Source: Microbacterium sp. zg-B96 | Lineage (GTDB): Bacteria > Actinomycetota > Actinomycetes > Actinomycetales > Microbacteriaceae | Length of the DNA: 64,000 nt | Direction of reading: 5' to 3' | Assembly (NCBI RefSeq): GCF_030246865.1 | Contig: NZ_CP126738.1 | Coordinates: forward strand, 3,038,001 to 3,102,000 | In this document: one piece after another, positions 34,991-42,933 of the stretch | Numbering within the stretch: the first letter of the stretch is position 1 | How the letters are laid out: each line of letters opens with the position of its first letter | Position numbers and translations under genes: made by a program | Notes under the pieces: model-generated | Seen by the model: only the letters and a program-made list of their open reading frames with translations | What the model was told of the DNA's origin: nothing | The model's database searches: none

Positions 34991-35058
34991 AGCTGATCGT
35001 GCGGGCCTCGACCGCTGCGCACTGGCCCGCGCCCGCCGGCATCCGTCTGCCCACCTCT

Positions 35059-35115
35059 CGGACACAGGAGAACTCCCGGAAACAGGACGATTCCGGCCAA
35101 AACGTCCTGTCCCGG
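35059..35115. repeat. Structured intergenic element related to 38875-38910
   Basis: Contains CGGACACAGGAGAACTCCCG and GGAAACAGGACG, with an 8-bp inverted repeat ACAGGACG (35082-35089) and CGTCCTGT (35103-35110). A similar CTCTCCGACACAGGAGTGTC sequence occurs at about 38878-38897 before another operon. Function unknown; possibly a small interspersed repeat. Confidence 0.45.
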
Positions 35116-35144
35116 TGATTCTTCCTGTATGCGTGAGACGCCGC

Positions 35145-35220
35145 GAGTACTCACTCGACGCCACGAATACTCACTCGACGCCGCGAATACTCACTCGGCA
35201 GCGTGAATACTCACTCGGCG
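35145..35220. repeat. 20-bp repeat array 3 (4 copies)
   Basis: Copies of GARTACTCACTCGRCRGC begin at 35145 (variant GAGTACTCACTCG), 35165, 35185 and 35205, again with an exact 20-bp period. The array ends two bases before the stop codon of the transglutaminase gene at 35222. Same family as arrays at 25111 and 34421. Confidence 0.95.
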
Positions 35221-35221
35221 G

Positions 35222-36067
35222 CTAGGCCTCGCGGGTGATCGTCACCTTCACGTGCAGGTCGCTCTTGAACGTGCCGGCGTACACGCCGCGCAGCGGCGGG
35301 ACGTCGTTGTAGTCGCGGCCTCGCCCGACGAGCACGTGTCGCTCGCCGATCTCGGTGTTGTTCGTGGGGTCGAACCCGTGCCAATCGCCCGCGAACCACT
35401 CCACCCAGGCATGCGACTCGCCGACGACGGCGACCCCCACCTCGGCTTCGGGATCCGGATGCAGGTAGCCCGAGACATAGCGGGCAGGGATGCCGACCTC
35501 GCGCAGTGCCCCCAGCGTGATGTGGGCCATGTCCTGACAGACACCGCTGCGCTGCTCCCACGCCTCGGCGGCGGTGGACTGCACGCCGGTGGACCCGTAC
35601 ATGTACTCGACGGTGTCGCCGATCGCCACCGCGATCGCCAGCGCCGCCTGACCGGGGTTGTCGTGCTGCGCCGCGATCATGCGGGCGAGTTCGGCGACCT
35701 CGGGGTGCGCGGCGGTGCGCGGCGACTGTGCAAGCATCTCGACGGTCGAGATCGAGCGCTGGGCCTCGCCACGGAGATCTTCCCACGAGATCTCGGGGTG
35801 CTCCAGCGGCCGGGGCCGCACCTCCACAAGCGACCGGGCGGTGATGCCCAGCGCGGTGTGCCCGGACAGCACATCGAAGGATGCCACGCGGGTGCCGAAG
35901 TAGTCGACGTACTGGTTCACGCTGGAGGAGGGCTCGATGTCGAGCGATGAGCTCAGCACGAACTGGTTCTCGGTCGAAACCGGAAGCATGCGCGCTTCGT
36001 TATACGACGCCGACACGTCACCCGGGTACGTGAAGCCGGTGGCATGTTCGATCCGCAGGCGCATCAT
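35222..36067 (-). CDS. Transglutaminase-like cysteine protease family protein
   Basis: A 281-residue protein with an N-terminal beta domain (LRIEHATGFTYPGDVSASYNEARM) and a transglutaminase core: the Cys in WEQRSGVCQDMAHITLGALREVGIPARYVSGYLH, His in VGESHAWVEWFAGDWHGFDPTNN and the following Asp complete the triad. Such proteins are encoded with circularly permuted ATP-grasp and alpha-E proteins and are thought to cleave or form amide bonds in a peptide product. Last gene of that operon; its ATG overlaps the alpha-E stop by 4 bases. Cytoplasmic, no signal peptide. Confidence 0.92.
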   Translation of the reverse strand: MMRLRIEHATGFTYPGDVSASYNEARMLPVSTENQFVLSSSLDIEPSSSVNQYVDYFGTRVASFDVLSGHTALGITARSLVEVRPRPLEHPEISWEDLRGEAQRSISTVEMLAQSPRTAAHPEVAELARMIAAQHDNPGQAALAIAVAIGDTVEYMYGSTGVQSTAAEAWEQRSGVCQDMAHITLGALREVGIPARYVSGYLHPDPEAEVGVAVVGESHAWVEWFAGDWHGFDPTNNTEIGERHVLVGRGRDYNDVPPLRGVYAGTFKSDLHVKVTITREA

Positions 36068-36996
36068 GTGATCTCTCCCACCCAGCTGGGCTCGGCCTGC
36101 GTCGGGAAGAACCGGTGGCGGATCGCCTCGGATGCCTCCCGCGTGACCGTCTGCACTCGTTCCATATGCTCGGGCAGTTCGCCCAGGATGTCACCGATCG
36201 GGCTGTACTCCAGGTCGTTGCGGATGCGCCCCAGTGCGCGGGCCACCGCGTTGGAGTGCCCCACGCGATCGGCACGGGGGTCGATCGCGCTCATGCATTC
36301 CTCGGCGCGCTGGATCGAGTAGATGATCGACCGCGGGAACAGGCGGTCCAGCAGCAGGAACTCGGCGGCGTTGCGCGAGCTGGGCATGCCGCGGTAGGTG
36401 CGCAGGTACGCCTCGTAGGCGCCGCACGAACGAAGGATGGTCGTCCAGGACGGTCCGGATGCCTCCGTCAGCGACCGCGTGGCGAGCATGCGTGCCGTCA
36501 TGTCGGTGCGTTCGATGCTGCGGCCGAGGGTGAAGAACTGCCACGCCTCGTCACGGCTGGTCGAGGAGTCGACGATGCCGACCGCCAGCGCCGAGCGCTC
36601 CCTGACCCACTGGAAGAACTCGTGCACCTTCTCGGACTGCAACCGGCGCGGCATCCGCGAGTTGGTCGTGTTGAGCGTCTCCCACAGTTCGGTGGAGACG
36701 ATCTCCCGCGCGCGACGGGCGTTCTCACGAGCCGCCTGCAGCGAGTAGGCGATGCTCGAGGAGTTGGTGCGATCCACGGCGAGACGGGCGAGCACATCCT
36801 GACGTTCGACGCGCTCGAGGTGCTCGGGCGCCGTGGAGCCCATGACGCTCAGCAGCGACCGGCAGGCGGTGTCCTCGTCGATCCAGGGGTCCTCCAGCAG
36901 CAGCTGCAGGTGCACGTCGAGGATGCGGGCGGTGCCGTCGGCGCGCTCGATGTACCGCCCGATCCAGAAAAGACTCTCGGCAATGCGACTCAGCAT
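36064..36996 (-). CDS. Alpha-E domain protein (DUF403)
   Basis: A 310-residue mostly helical protein beginning MLSRIAESLFWIGRYIERADGTARILDVHLQLL, the family signature, with NSRMPRRLQSEKVHEFFQWVRERSALAVGI and GRSIERTDMTARML later. The alpha-E family occurs beside circularly permuted ATP-grasp enzymes and transglutaminases; its chemistry is not established. The start at 36996 is set by homology; the open frame extends far upstream but overlaps the ATP-grasp gene. The ribosome-binding site is weak. Confidence 0.92.
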   Translation of the reverse strand: MLSRIAESLFWIGRYIERADGTARILDVHLQLLLEDPWIDEDTACRSLLSVMGSTAPEHLERVERQDVLARLAVDRTNSSSIAYSLQAARENARRAREIVSTELWETLNTTNSRMPRRLQSEKVHEFFQWVRERSALAVGIVDSSTSRDEAWQFFTLGRSIERTDMTARMLATRSLTEASGPSWTTILRSCGAYEAYLRTYRGMPSSRNAAEFLLLDRLFPRSIIYSIQRAEECMSAIDPRADRVGHSNAVARALGRIRNDLEYSPIGDILGELPEHMERVQTVTREASEAIRHRFFPTQAEPSWVGEIT

Positions 36997-37075
36997 TCGT
37001 GGCACGTCCCCCCGTGTCCGGTCCCTGAGTAGCGCCCGCAGGGCGCGTATCGAAGGGCAGCTATCCGTGAGGCCA

Positions 37076-38752
37076 TCACGACGCCTCCCCCGCATCGCGA
37101 CCCTGTTGCTGCTGCTCCTGCTGCTCGGTATGCGAGAGCGGACGGTCCTGCGGGGAGTGAGCGGGTTCCGGCTGACCGTCGTAGACGATCGGGATCGCCT
37201 CGGTGACGGCCGCCTGATCGGCGACGAGCCCGGACAGACCTTGGCCCTGGCCGTACTCGACCCGGCCCGGGGCGGAGCCGCCCACGATCCAGGTGTCCTT
37301 CGAGCCGCCGCCCTGACTGGAGTTGACCACCAGCTGCCCCTCGGGAAGCGCGACCCGCGTGAGACCGCCGGGCAGCACCCACACCTCGTCGCCGTTGTTG
37401 ACGGCGAAGGGGCGGAGGTCCGCGTGACGCGGGCGCATGCCGTCCTCGACGAGCGTCGGGATCGTCGAGAGCATGACCACCGGCTGCGCGATCCAGCCCC
37501 GCGGGTCGGCACGCAGTTGCGTCTTCAGCTTGGCGAGTTCGGCCGGCGAGGCATCCGGTCCGATGACCAGTCCCTTGCCGCCGGAGCCGTCGACGGGCTT
37601 GATGACGAGCTCGTCCAGTCGGTCGAGCACTTCCTCGAGCGCGCCCGGGTCCTCGAGGCGCCAGGTGTCGACGTTCTTGAGGATGGGCTCCTCGGCGAGG
37701 TAGTACCGGATGAGGTCGGGCACGTAGGTGTACAGCAGCTTGTCGTCGGCGACGCCATTGCCCACGGCGTTGGCGATGGTGACGTTGCCCAGCCGCGCGG
37801 CGAGCATGAGCCCGGGGGCGCCGAGCATCGAGTCGGCGCGGAACTGCAGCGGGTCGAGGTAGTCGTCGTCGACACGGCGGTAGATGACGTCGACGCGCTG
37901 CGGGCCGCGGGTGGTGCGCATGAACACCTTGCCGCCGACGCACAGCAGGTCGCGGCCCTCGACGAGCTCGACGCCCATGAGGCGGGCCAGCAGCGTGTGC
38001 TCGAAGTAGGCGGAGTTGTACACGCCGGGGGTCAGCACGACGACGTTGGGGTCCTCGACTCCGGGCGGCGCCGATGCGCGCAGCGCCGCGAGCAGCTTGT
38101 TGGGGTAGTCGCCGACCGGCCGCACCCGCATCGACACGAACAGTTCGGGCAGCGTCTGGGCCATGACGCGGCGGTTGGAGATGACGTAGCTGACGCCGGA
38201 GGGCACCCGCACATTGTCCTCGAGCACGCGCATCTCGCCGTGCTCGTCGCGGATGAGGTCGATGCCCGAGACGTGGATGCGCACGCCGTTGGCGGCGTGG
38301 ATGCCGGCGGCCTGCCGGTAGAAGTACTGCGACGAGGCGATGAGTCCGGCCGGCAGCACGCCGTCGCGCACGCAGTGCTGGTGCCCGTAGGTGTCGTCGA
38401 GGAACGCCTCCAGCGCCAGCACCCGCTGCTTCACGCCCGCTTCGATGCGGGACCACTCGTCGTACTCGATGATGCGGGGGACCGCGTCCAGCGGGAAGGG
38501 CCGCTCCTCACCGGCGAAGTCGAACGTCACGCCCTGCGCGAGGTACGAGCTCGCAAGCGAATCGGTGCGCCCGCGCAGCTCTTCCTGGGTCATCTGGGCC
38601 AGCGCCTGGTACAGCTCGCGGTACGCCCGACGCGACGGCACCGGGGCGCCCGGGCGGTCGGCGTGACCGAACATCTCGTCGTACGCCGGTACGCCGGAGG
38701 GCGTCTTGCGCGGCGCCAGTATGGAGCCGTAACCGTCGAACAGATCACCCAT
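37076..38752 (-). CDS. Circularly permuted ATP-grasp protein (DUF404/DUF407)
   Basis: A 558-residue ATP-dependent ligase-like protein. Characteristic segments are YDEMFGHADRPGAPVPSRRAY, AGIHAANGVRIHVSGIDLIRDEHGEMRVLEDNVRVPSGVSYVISNRR, VVLTPGVYNSAYFEHTLLARLMGVELVEGRDL, and VIKPVDGSGGKGLVIGPDA with the ATP-binding Lys and glycine-rich loop. The C-terminal tail is Gln-rich. First gene of a three-gene operon with alpha-E and transglutaminase. The trio is thought to build and process a small peptide amide, but no product is known. Confidence 0.93.
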   Translation of the reverse strand: MGDLFDGYGSILAPRKTPSGVPAYDEMFGHADRPGAPVPSRRAYRELYQALAQMTQEELRGRTDSLASSYLAQGVTFDFAGEERPFPLDAVPRIIEYDEWSRIEAGVKQRVLALEAFLDDTYGHQHCVRDGVLPAGLIASSQYFYRQAAGIHAANGVRIHVSGIDLIRDEHGEMRVLEDNVRVPSGVSYVISNRRVMAQTLPELFVSMRVRPVGDYPNKLLAALRASAPPGVEDPNVVVLTPGVYNSAYFEHTLLARLMGVELVEGRDLLCVGGKVFMRTTRGPQRVDVIYRRVDDDYLDPLQFRADSMLGAPGLMLAARLGNVTIANAVGNGVADDKLLYTYVPDLIRYYLAEEPILKNVDTWRLEDPGALEEVLDRLDELVIKPVDGSGGKGLVIGPDASPAELAKLKTQLRADPRGWIAQPVVMLSTIPTLVEDGMRPRHADLRPFAVNNGDEVWVLPGGLTRVALPEGQLVVNSSQGGGSKDTWIVGGSAPGRVEYGQGQGLSGLVADQAAVTEAIPIVYDGQPEPAHSPQDRPLSHTEQQEQQQQGRDAGEAS

Positions 38753-38916
38753 GCTTTCACCCTATCCGCGGGCGCATTGCCGCCGTGTTTCGGCCGAAGG
38801 TCTTGACAGCGCGGGGGTGCAGTGGTGTCGCGCCGTGGCCGCGCGCACGCGGCATCCACCCGTCGCCGGTGCCGCCCTCTCCGACACAGGAGTGTCCAGG
38901 AGACGGATGCCGCGGG
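38753..38916. other. Intergenic region before the ATP-grasp operon
   Basis: 164 bp with no gene. Holds CTCTCCGACACAGGAGTGTC at about 38878-38897, related to the element at 35059-35115, and otherwise GC-rich sequence with no clear promoter to my eye. Confidence 0.4.
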
Positions 38917-40140
38917 TCAGCCGAGCGCGACCTTCAACTGTTCCACGGCCCAGTCCAGCTCGGTGGCCCGGATCACCAGCGGCGGCGCGATGCGCAGGGT
39001 CTGGCCGTGGGTGTCCTTCACGAGCACCCCGCGCGCCAGCAGCCGCTCGGCCACCTCGCGGCCGGTGCCGCGCGCGGGGTCGATGTCGATGCCTGCCCAC
39101 AGCCCCGCCGTGCGCACGGCGGTGACGCCGTGGCCGATGAGTTCCCGCAGCTTCTCGTCGAGGTGCTCACCGAGCATCTGCGCGCGGGTCTGCAGCTTGC
39201 CCGTTGCAAGCAGCTCCACGACGCGCTGCCCGATCGCGGCGGCGAGCGGATTGCCGCCGAAGGTCGAGCCATGCTCGCCGGGGCGGATGACACCCAGCAC
39301 GTCGGCGTCGGCGACGACCGCCGACACCGGCAGGATGCCGCCGCCGAGCGCCTTGCCCAGCAGATACACGTCGGGCACGACGCCTTCGCGGTCGCAGGCG
39401 AACGTCGTGCCGACCCGGCCCAGGCCCGACTGGATCTCGTCCGCGATGAACAGGACGTTCCGGCGGGTGCAGATCTCCCGCACCGCGGCGAGGTACCCCT
39501 CCGGCGGGACGATGACGCCCGCCTCGCCCTGGATCGGCTCGACGAGCACGGCCGCGGTGTTGTCGTCGATCGCGGCCTCGATCGCCGCGGCGTCGCCGAA
39601 CGGCACCGAGATGAACCCGGGCGCATAGGGCCCGAAGTCGTCGTGGGCGCTGGGGTCGTCGCTGAAGCCGATGATCGTGGTGGTGCGGCCGTGGAAGTTG
39701 CCGTTGGCGACGACGATCGTCGCGGCATCCGCCGGCACCCCCTTCACCCGATACGCCCAGGCGCGGGCGACCTTGATGCCGGTCTCGACCGCCTCGGCGC
39801 CGGTGTTCATCGGCAGCACCAGATCCTTGCCGCACAGCTGCGCCAGCGCCGCGGCGAACGAGCCGAGCCGGTCGTTGTGGAACGCGCGGCTGGTGAGGGT
39901 GATGCGCCCCAGCTGCGCGGTCGCGGCGGCGACGAGCTGCGGATGCCGGTGCCCGAAGTTCATCGCGGAGTACGCCGACAGCAGGTCGAGGTAGCGCTTC
40001 CCCTCGACGTCGGTGACCCACACCCCCTCGCCACTGGCGACCACCACCGGCAGCGGATGGTAGTTGTGCGCGACGTGCTGCTCCTCGGCGGCGATCAGGC
40101 TCAGCGCGGCGGGATCGATGTTCTGCGGGACGGCGGACAT
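38917..40140 (-). CDS. rocD: Ornithine--oxo-acid aminotransferase
   Basis: A 407-residue class III PLP aminotransferase that converts ornithine and 2-oxoglutarate to glutamate semialdehyde and glutamate. Evidence: VWVTDVEGKRYLDLLSAYSAMNFGHRHP, LPMNTGAEAVETGIKVARAWAYRVKGV, LVEPIQGEAGVIVPPEGYL, LFIADEIQSGLGRVGTTFACDREGVVPD with the PLP Asp, and LLGKALGGGILPVSAVVAD with the Schiff-base Lys. It directly follows the dimethylargininase gene (1 bp) and lies near putA, giving a route from arginine derivatives to glutamate. Confidence 0.95.
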   Translation of the reverse strand: MSAVPQNIDPAALSLIAAEEQHVAHNYHPLPVVVASGEGVWVTDVEGKRYLDLLSAYSAMNFGHRHPQLVAAATAQLGRITLTSRAFHNDRLGSFAAALAQLCGKDLVLPMNTGAEAVETGIKVARAWAYRVKGVPADAATIVVANGNFHGRTTTIIGFSDDPSAHDDFGPYAPGFISVPFGDAAAIEAAIDDNTAAVLVEPIQGEAGVIVPPEGYLAAVREICTRRNVLFIADEIQSGLGRVGTTFACDREGVVPDVYLLGKALGGGILPVSAVVADADVLGVIRPGEHGSTFGGNPLAAAIGQRVVELLATGKLQTRAQMLGEHLDEKLRELIGHGVTAVRTAGLWAGIDIDPARGTGREVAERLLARGVLVKDTHGQTLRIAPPLVIRATELDWAVEQLKVALG

Positions 40141-40141
40141 G

Positions 40142-41026
40142 TCAGCCTCTCAATTCGAGGGTGCAGCACTTGATGCCGCCGCCGCCGAGCAGCAGCTCGG
40201 ACAGGTCGACGGGGACGGGGATGTAACCGCGGTCGCGCAACTGGTCAATGAACCCGACCGCGCGCGGGGAGACGATCACGTTGCGGCCGTCGCTGGCGGT
40301 GTTGAGCCCGAAGACGGCGCCGTCCTCGTCGGAGACGGCGATGGCGTCCGGGAACCGCTCGGCCAGCACGGCGCGGGAGTGTTCGTCGAACGCGGTGGGC
40401 AGGTACGCGATGTTGGCGCGGTCGACGCCGCTGTGCCCCTGGACCGGGTCCAGCACGGCGATCGCGGTGTCGAGGTGGTAGAACCGCGGGTCGATCAGCC
40501 GCAGGCTCACCACCTCCCGCCCGAACACGTCCGCCACCTCGCGGTGGCTGTCGCCGACGGAGCGGAAGCCGGTGCCGGCGAGGATCGTGTCGCCCACGAG
40601 CAGGAAGTCACCCTCGCCCTCCTGCACTTCGACGGGTTCGATCACCTCGAATCCGTGCGCGGCGAACCAGTCCATGAACGGCCGCTCCTCGCCGCGGCGT
40701 TCCGGCACGCGGAAGCGCACGCCCAGCGCACGGCCGTCGATGATGAACCCGCCGTTGGCGGTGTAGACCATGTCCGGGAGCCCCGGGACCGGGTCGATCA
40801 GCTCGACCTCGTGCCCCAGCCGCAGGTAGGTGTCGTGCAGCTCCTGCCACTGGCGCAGCGCCTTGGCGGTGTCGGTTGGCCGGGCCGGCTCCATCCAGGG
40901 ATTGATCCGGTAGCTCACCGTGAAATGCTCCGGACGGCACATCAGGTACCGGCGGTGCTGCGCGATGCGTTCCGCAGCCTCGGGCCCGGGCTGCTGGGTC
41001 TGCGGGAGGGTCGGGTGCGTGGACAT
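40142..41026 (-). CDS. ddaH: Dimethylargininase / arginine-type amidinohydrolase
   Basis: A 294-residue pentein-fold enzyme of the amidinotransferase superfamily. It hydrolyses methylated arginine, or possibly arginine, to citrulline or ornithine products. Features: YLMCRPEHFTVSYRINPWM, MVYTANGGFIIDGRALGVRF, EGEGDFLLVGDTILAGTGFRS, YHLDTAIAVLDP with the catalytic His, and the Cys nucleophile in LLLGGGGIKCCTLEL at the C-terminus. ATG at 41026 with AAGGAG upstream. Tight coupling to rocD suggests that the product is used as ornithine or is further degraded. Confidence 0.9.
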   Translation of the reverse strand: MSTHPTLPQTQQPGPEAAERIAQHRRYLMCRPEHFTVSYRINPWMEPARPTDTAKALRQWQELHDTYLRLGHEVELIDPVPGLPDMVYTANGGFIIDGRALGVRFRVPERRGEERPFMDWFAAHGFEVIEPVEVQEGEGDFLLVGDTILAGTGFRSVGDSHREVADVFGREVVSLRLIDPRFYHLDTAIAVLDPVQGHSGVDRANIAYLPTAFDEHSRAVLAERFPDAIAVSDEDGAVFGLNTASDGRNVIVSPRAVGFIDQLRDRGYIPVPVDLSELLLGGGGIKCCTLELRG

Positions 41027-41117
41027 TGTGCTCCTTTTCGCAAAGGTGGCGGACGCTGTCCTCTTGGCCCGGTGGCCCTTCGACCGCAGTGCTCTTGTGC
41101 TGCGGGAAAGGGGCGAT

Positions 41118-41155
41118 CCGGACACGCCGGGACCATTGTGACATGGCGGGTCCGG
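41118..41155. terminator. Hairpin between the oxidoreductase operon and ddaH
   Basis: CCGGAC-A-CGCC, 16-base loop, GGCG-G-GTCCGG: a 10-bp stem with one mismatch. It lies 19 bases past the stop of the MDR oxidoreductase gene, in a 147-bp gap without a gene. Loop is large, so confidence is moderate. Confidence 0.5.
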
Positions 41156-41173
41156 CTGCGTCTGGATGCCGCG

Positions 41174-42187
41174 TCAATCGCCGCGGACGACGACCTTTCC
41201 GATCGTGTGACCGGAGGCGATGTGCGCCAGTGCCGCGTTCGCCTCCGCCAGTGGCCACACCCGTTCGATGTGCGGCGTGAGCTCCCCGGCGCCGGCCAGG
41301 CGCGCCAGTTCCGCGGTGATCTCGGGCTTCGTCGCCACCGTGAGGGGTCGCACCCGCCGCGACCCGACGAGCGACATCGGCAGCGCGCGCAGCACCATCG
41401 CGATCGGGCCGATGATTCGTCCGGTGCCGCCGCCGATGAGCACGACGCTCCCGCCGGGGATGAGCAGCCGGCGCAGTGCCCGCAGTGAGTTGTCGCCGGC
41501 GGTGACCAGCACGGCATCGAAGGATGCCGCGGCGAGCGTGGCCGGGTCGGTGCGGCGGTGGTCCAGCACGGTCGTGGCCCCCATCTCCCGGACGACCGAC
41601 AGCGAGCGCTCCCCGGCGATGGCGGTGACGTCGGCGCCGCGGCGGGCCGCCAGCTGCACCGCGAAGTGACCGACCCCTCCCCCGGCGCCCACCACCAGCA
41701 CGCGGGCGCCGCGAGCCCTGTCGCCGGTGATGCCTGCGCGCGCCAGCGCCTGCCACGCCGTGCCACCGGCCAGCGGCAGCGCGGCAGCGACGACGGGGTC
41801 CAGCCCGTCGGGCCGGCGGACGAGGCGCGCCGCCGCCACCACGACGAAGGCGGCGAGCCCGCCGCCGGTGCCCTCGCCGAGTACGGCGTCGCCCACCCGC
41901 AGCGTCGTGACGTCGCGGCCGACGGCGACGACGATGCCGGCGATGTCGCGCCCCTGCACCGTGGTGCGGGGGCGGCGCAGCCCGAACGCGAGGCGCAGCG
42001 CGAGGGGGTTGCCCTGCATGATGCGAGCGTCGGCGGAGTTGAGCGCCGTCGCCTGCACGCGCACGAGCACGTCGCCCGGACCCGGCGACGGCACCGGCAC
42101 CTGCTCGGGGGCGACGACCTCGGCGCCGCCGTAGCGGTGCTGCGTCCAGGCGGTCATGGTGGTGGGGACTGCGGCATCCGCGTTCAT
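41174..42187 (-). CDS. NAD(P)-dependent MDR oxidoreductase (quinone reductase-like)
   Basis: A 337-residue medium-chain dehydrogenase/reductase. N-terminal GroES-like domain (MTAWTQHRYGGAEVV, DVLVRVQATALNSADARIMQG, GRDIAGIVVAVGRDV) and nucleotide-binding domain with VLVVGAGGGVGHFAVQLAARRGADVTAIAG. No zinc ligand set is visible, as in quinone oxidoreductases. Its ATG overlaps the stop of the small XRE regulator (ATGA), so it is part of the regulator/membrane-protein operon. Substrate unknown. Confidence 0.9.
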   Translation of the reverse strand: MNADAAVPTTMTAWTQHRYGGAEVVAPEQVPVPSPGPGDVLVRVQATALNSADARIMQGNPLALRLAFGLRRPRTTVQGRDIAGIVVAVGRDVTTLRVGDAVLGEGTGGGLAAFVVVAAARLVRRPDGLDPVVAAALPLAGGTAWQALARAGITGDRARGARVLVVGAGGGVGHFAVQLAARRGADVTAIAGERSLSVVREMGATTVLDHRRTDPATLAAASFDAVLVTAGDNSLRALRRLLIPGGSVVLIGGGTGRIIGPIAMVLRALPMSLVGSRRVRPLTVATKPEITAELARLAGAGELTPHIERVWPLAEANAALAHIASGHTIGKVVVRGD

Positions 42188-42408
42188 GATGCCTCCTCTT
42201 CGGGGTACTGGAACACGTCGTCGAGACTGCGGCCGAAGACGTGCGCGATCTGGAATGCCAGCTCGAGCGTGGGCGAATACTTGCCCTGTTCGATGGCGAT
42301 GAGCGTCTGGCGCGTGACGCCGACGCGGCGGGCGAGCTCGGCCTGGGTCAGCCCTGCCGCCTCGCGCAGCGTGCGGATGTCGTTGGTGACCTTGGTGGGC
42401 TTGACCAT
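42184..42408 (-). CDS. Small XRE-family helix-turn-helix regulator
   Basis: A 74-residue protein that is almost only a helix-turn-helix: TNDIRTLREAAGLTQAELAR then RVGVTRQTLIAIEQGKYSPT. Such short regulators are typically paired with a membrane protein gene, as here. Start ATG overlaps the preceding stop (TGATG). Likely binds the two GTGTCAAGAATC palindromes upstream of the operon and represses it. Confidence 0.92.
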   Translation of the reverse strand: MVKPTKVTNDIRTLREAAGLTQAELARRVGVTRQTLIAIEQGKYSPTLELAFQIAHVFGRSLDDVFQYPEEEAS

Positions 42409-42842
42409 CAGGCCAGACCCCGTCGGTAGGCGATGACCTGGGCGATGCCGCCGATGAAAGCCGACAGCGCGAACCCGAAGAACATGGTGTTCGCGATCCA
42501 GAACCAGGACGCCTCGAGGGCGCACAGCGTGATCACGCCGAGACCGGCGATGACCATGAAGGCCTGGCCGACACGGGAGCCGAGGCGGGCGATGTCGCGG
42601 TCGCGTAGATCCGATGCGCCCACCCCGTCGGGGTCACGCACGCCAGCGACCATGCCCCACACGATGCTCACGACGATCGAGCCGACGATGCTGCCGACGA
42701 TCGTCCAGAGCATGACGGGCCACCACTGCACCTCGGCGAGGGGGCCGCCTGCGGCGGCCTGCAGGATCACGATGACGTACACCGTCACCGCCACGACCGT
42801 GGCGATGAGCTGCGACCACGTGTTGCGCTCTTGATAGACCAT
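42408..42842 (-). CDS. Four-helix membrane protein of an XRE-linked operon
   Basis: A 144-residue protein with about four transmembrane segments: LIATVVAVTVYVIVILQAAA, VMLWTIVGSIVGSIVVSIVWG, FMVIAGLGVITLCALEASWF and MFFGFALSAFIGGIAQVIAY. A charged loop (RDPDGVGASDLRDRDIARLGSR) lies between helices 2 and 3. Ribosome-binding site AGGGGG before the ATG. First gene of the three-gene operon. Function unknown; its pairing with a tiny XRE protein is a common bacterial arrangement, perhaps sensing the membrane or a peptide. Confidence 0.85.
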   Translation of the reverse strand: MVYQERNTWSQLIATVVAVTVYVIVILQAAAGGPLAEVQWWPVMLWTIVGSIVGSIVVSIVWGMVAGVRDPDGVGASDLRDRDIARLGSRVGQAFMVIAGLGVITLCALEASWFWIANTMFFGFALSAFIGGIAQVIAYRRGLA

Positions 42843-42933
42843 GGGACCCCCTCGAAGGTGTCAAGAATCTTTGACACCTCGAGTATCGACCCGGATGGCA
42901 TCCGTGTCAAGAATCTTTTACATCGAGTCGGCG
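42843..42933 (-). promoter_or_regulatory. Promoter with two operators for the XRE operon
   Basis: GTGTCAAGAATCTTTGACAC at 42858-42877 is an inverted repeat (GTGTCAA/TTTGACAC), and GTGTCAAGAATCTTTTACAT at 42904-42923 repeats it with three changes, 46 bp apart. On the minus strand a TTGACA -35 (42908-42903) lies in the distal copy, followed by a 17-base spacer and GATACT. The proximal copy sits just downstream of that -10. Two sites flanking the promoter is a classic repression layout. Confidence 0.85.

Noticed and set aside
34757..35164. Intact 135-residue protein
   Set aside because: Its first half is low-complexity sequence read through repeat array 3 and intergenic DNA; only the last 64 residues match a family (RhaS C-terminus).
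36833..38806. 657-codon open frame on the plus strand
   Set aside because: Antisense to the alpha-E and ATP-grasp genes, which have clear family motifs.
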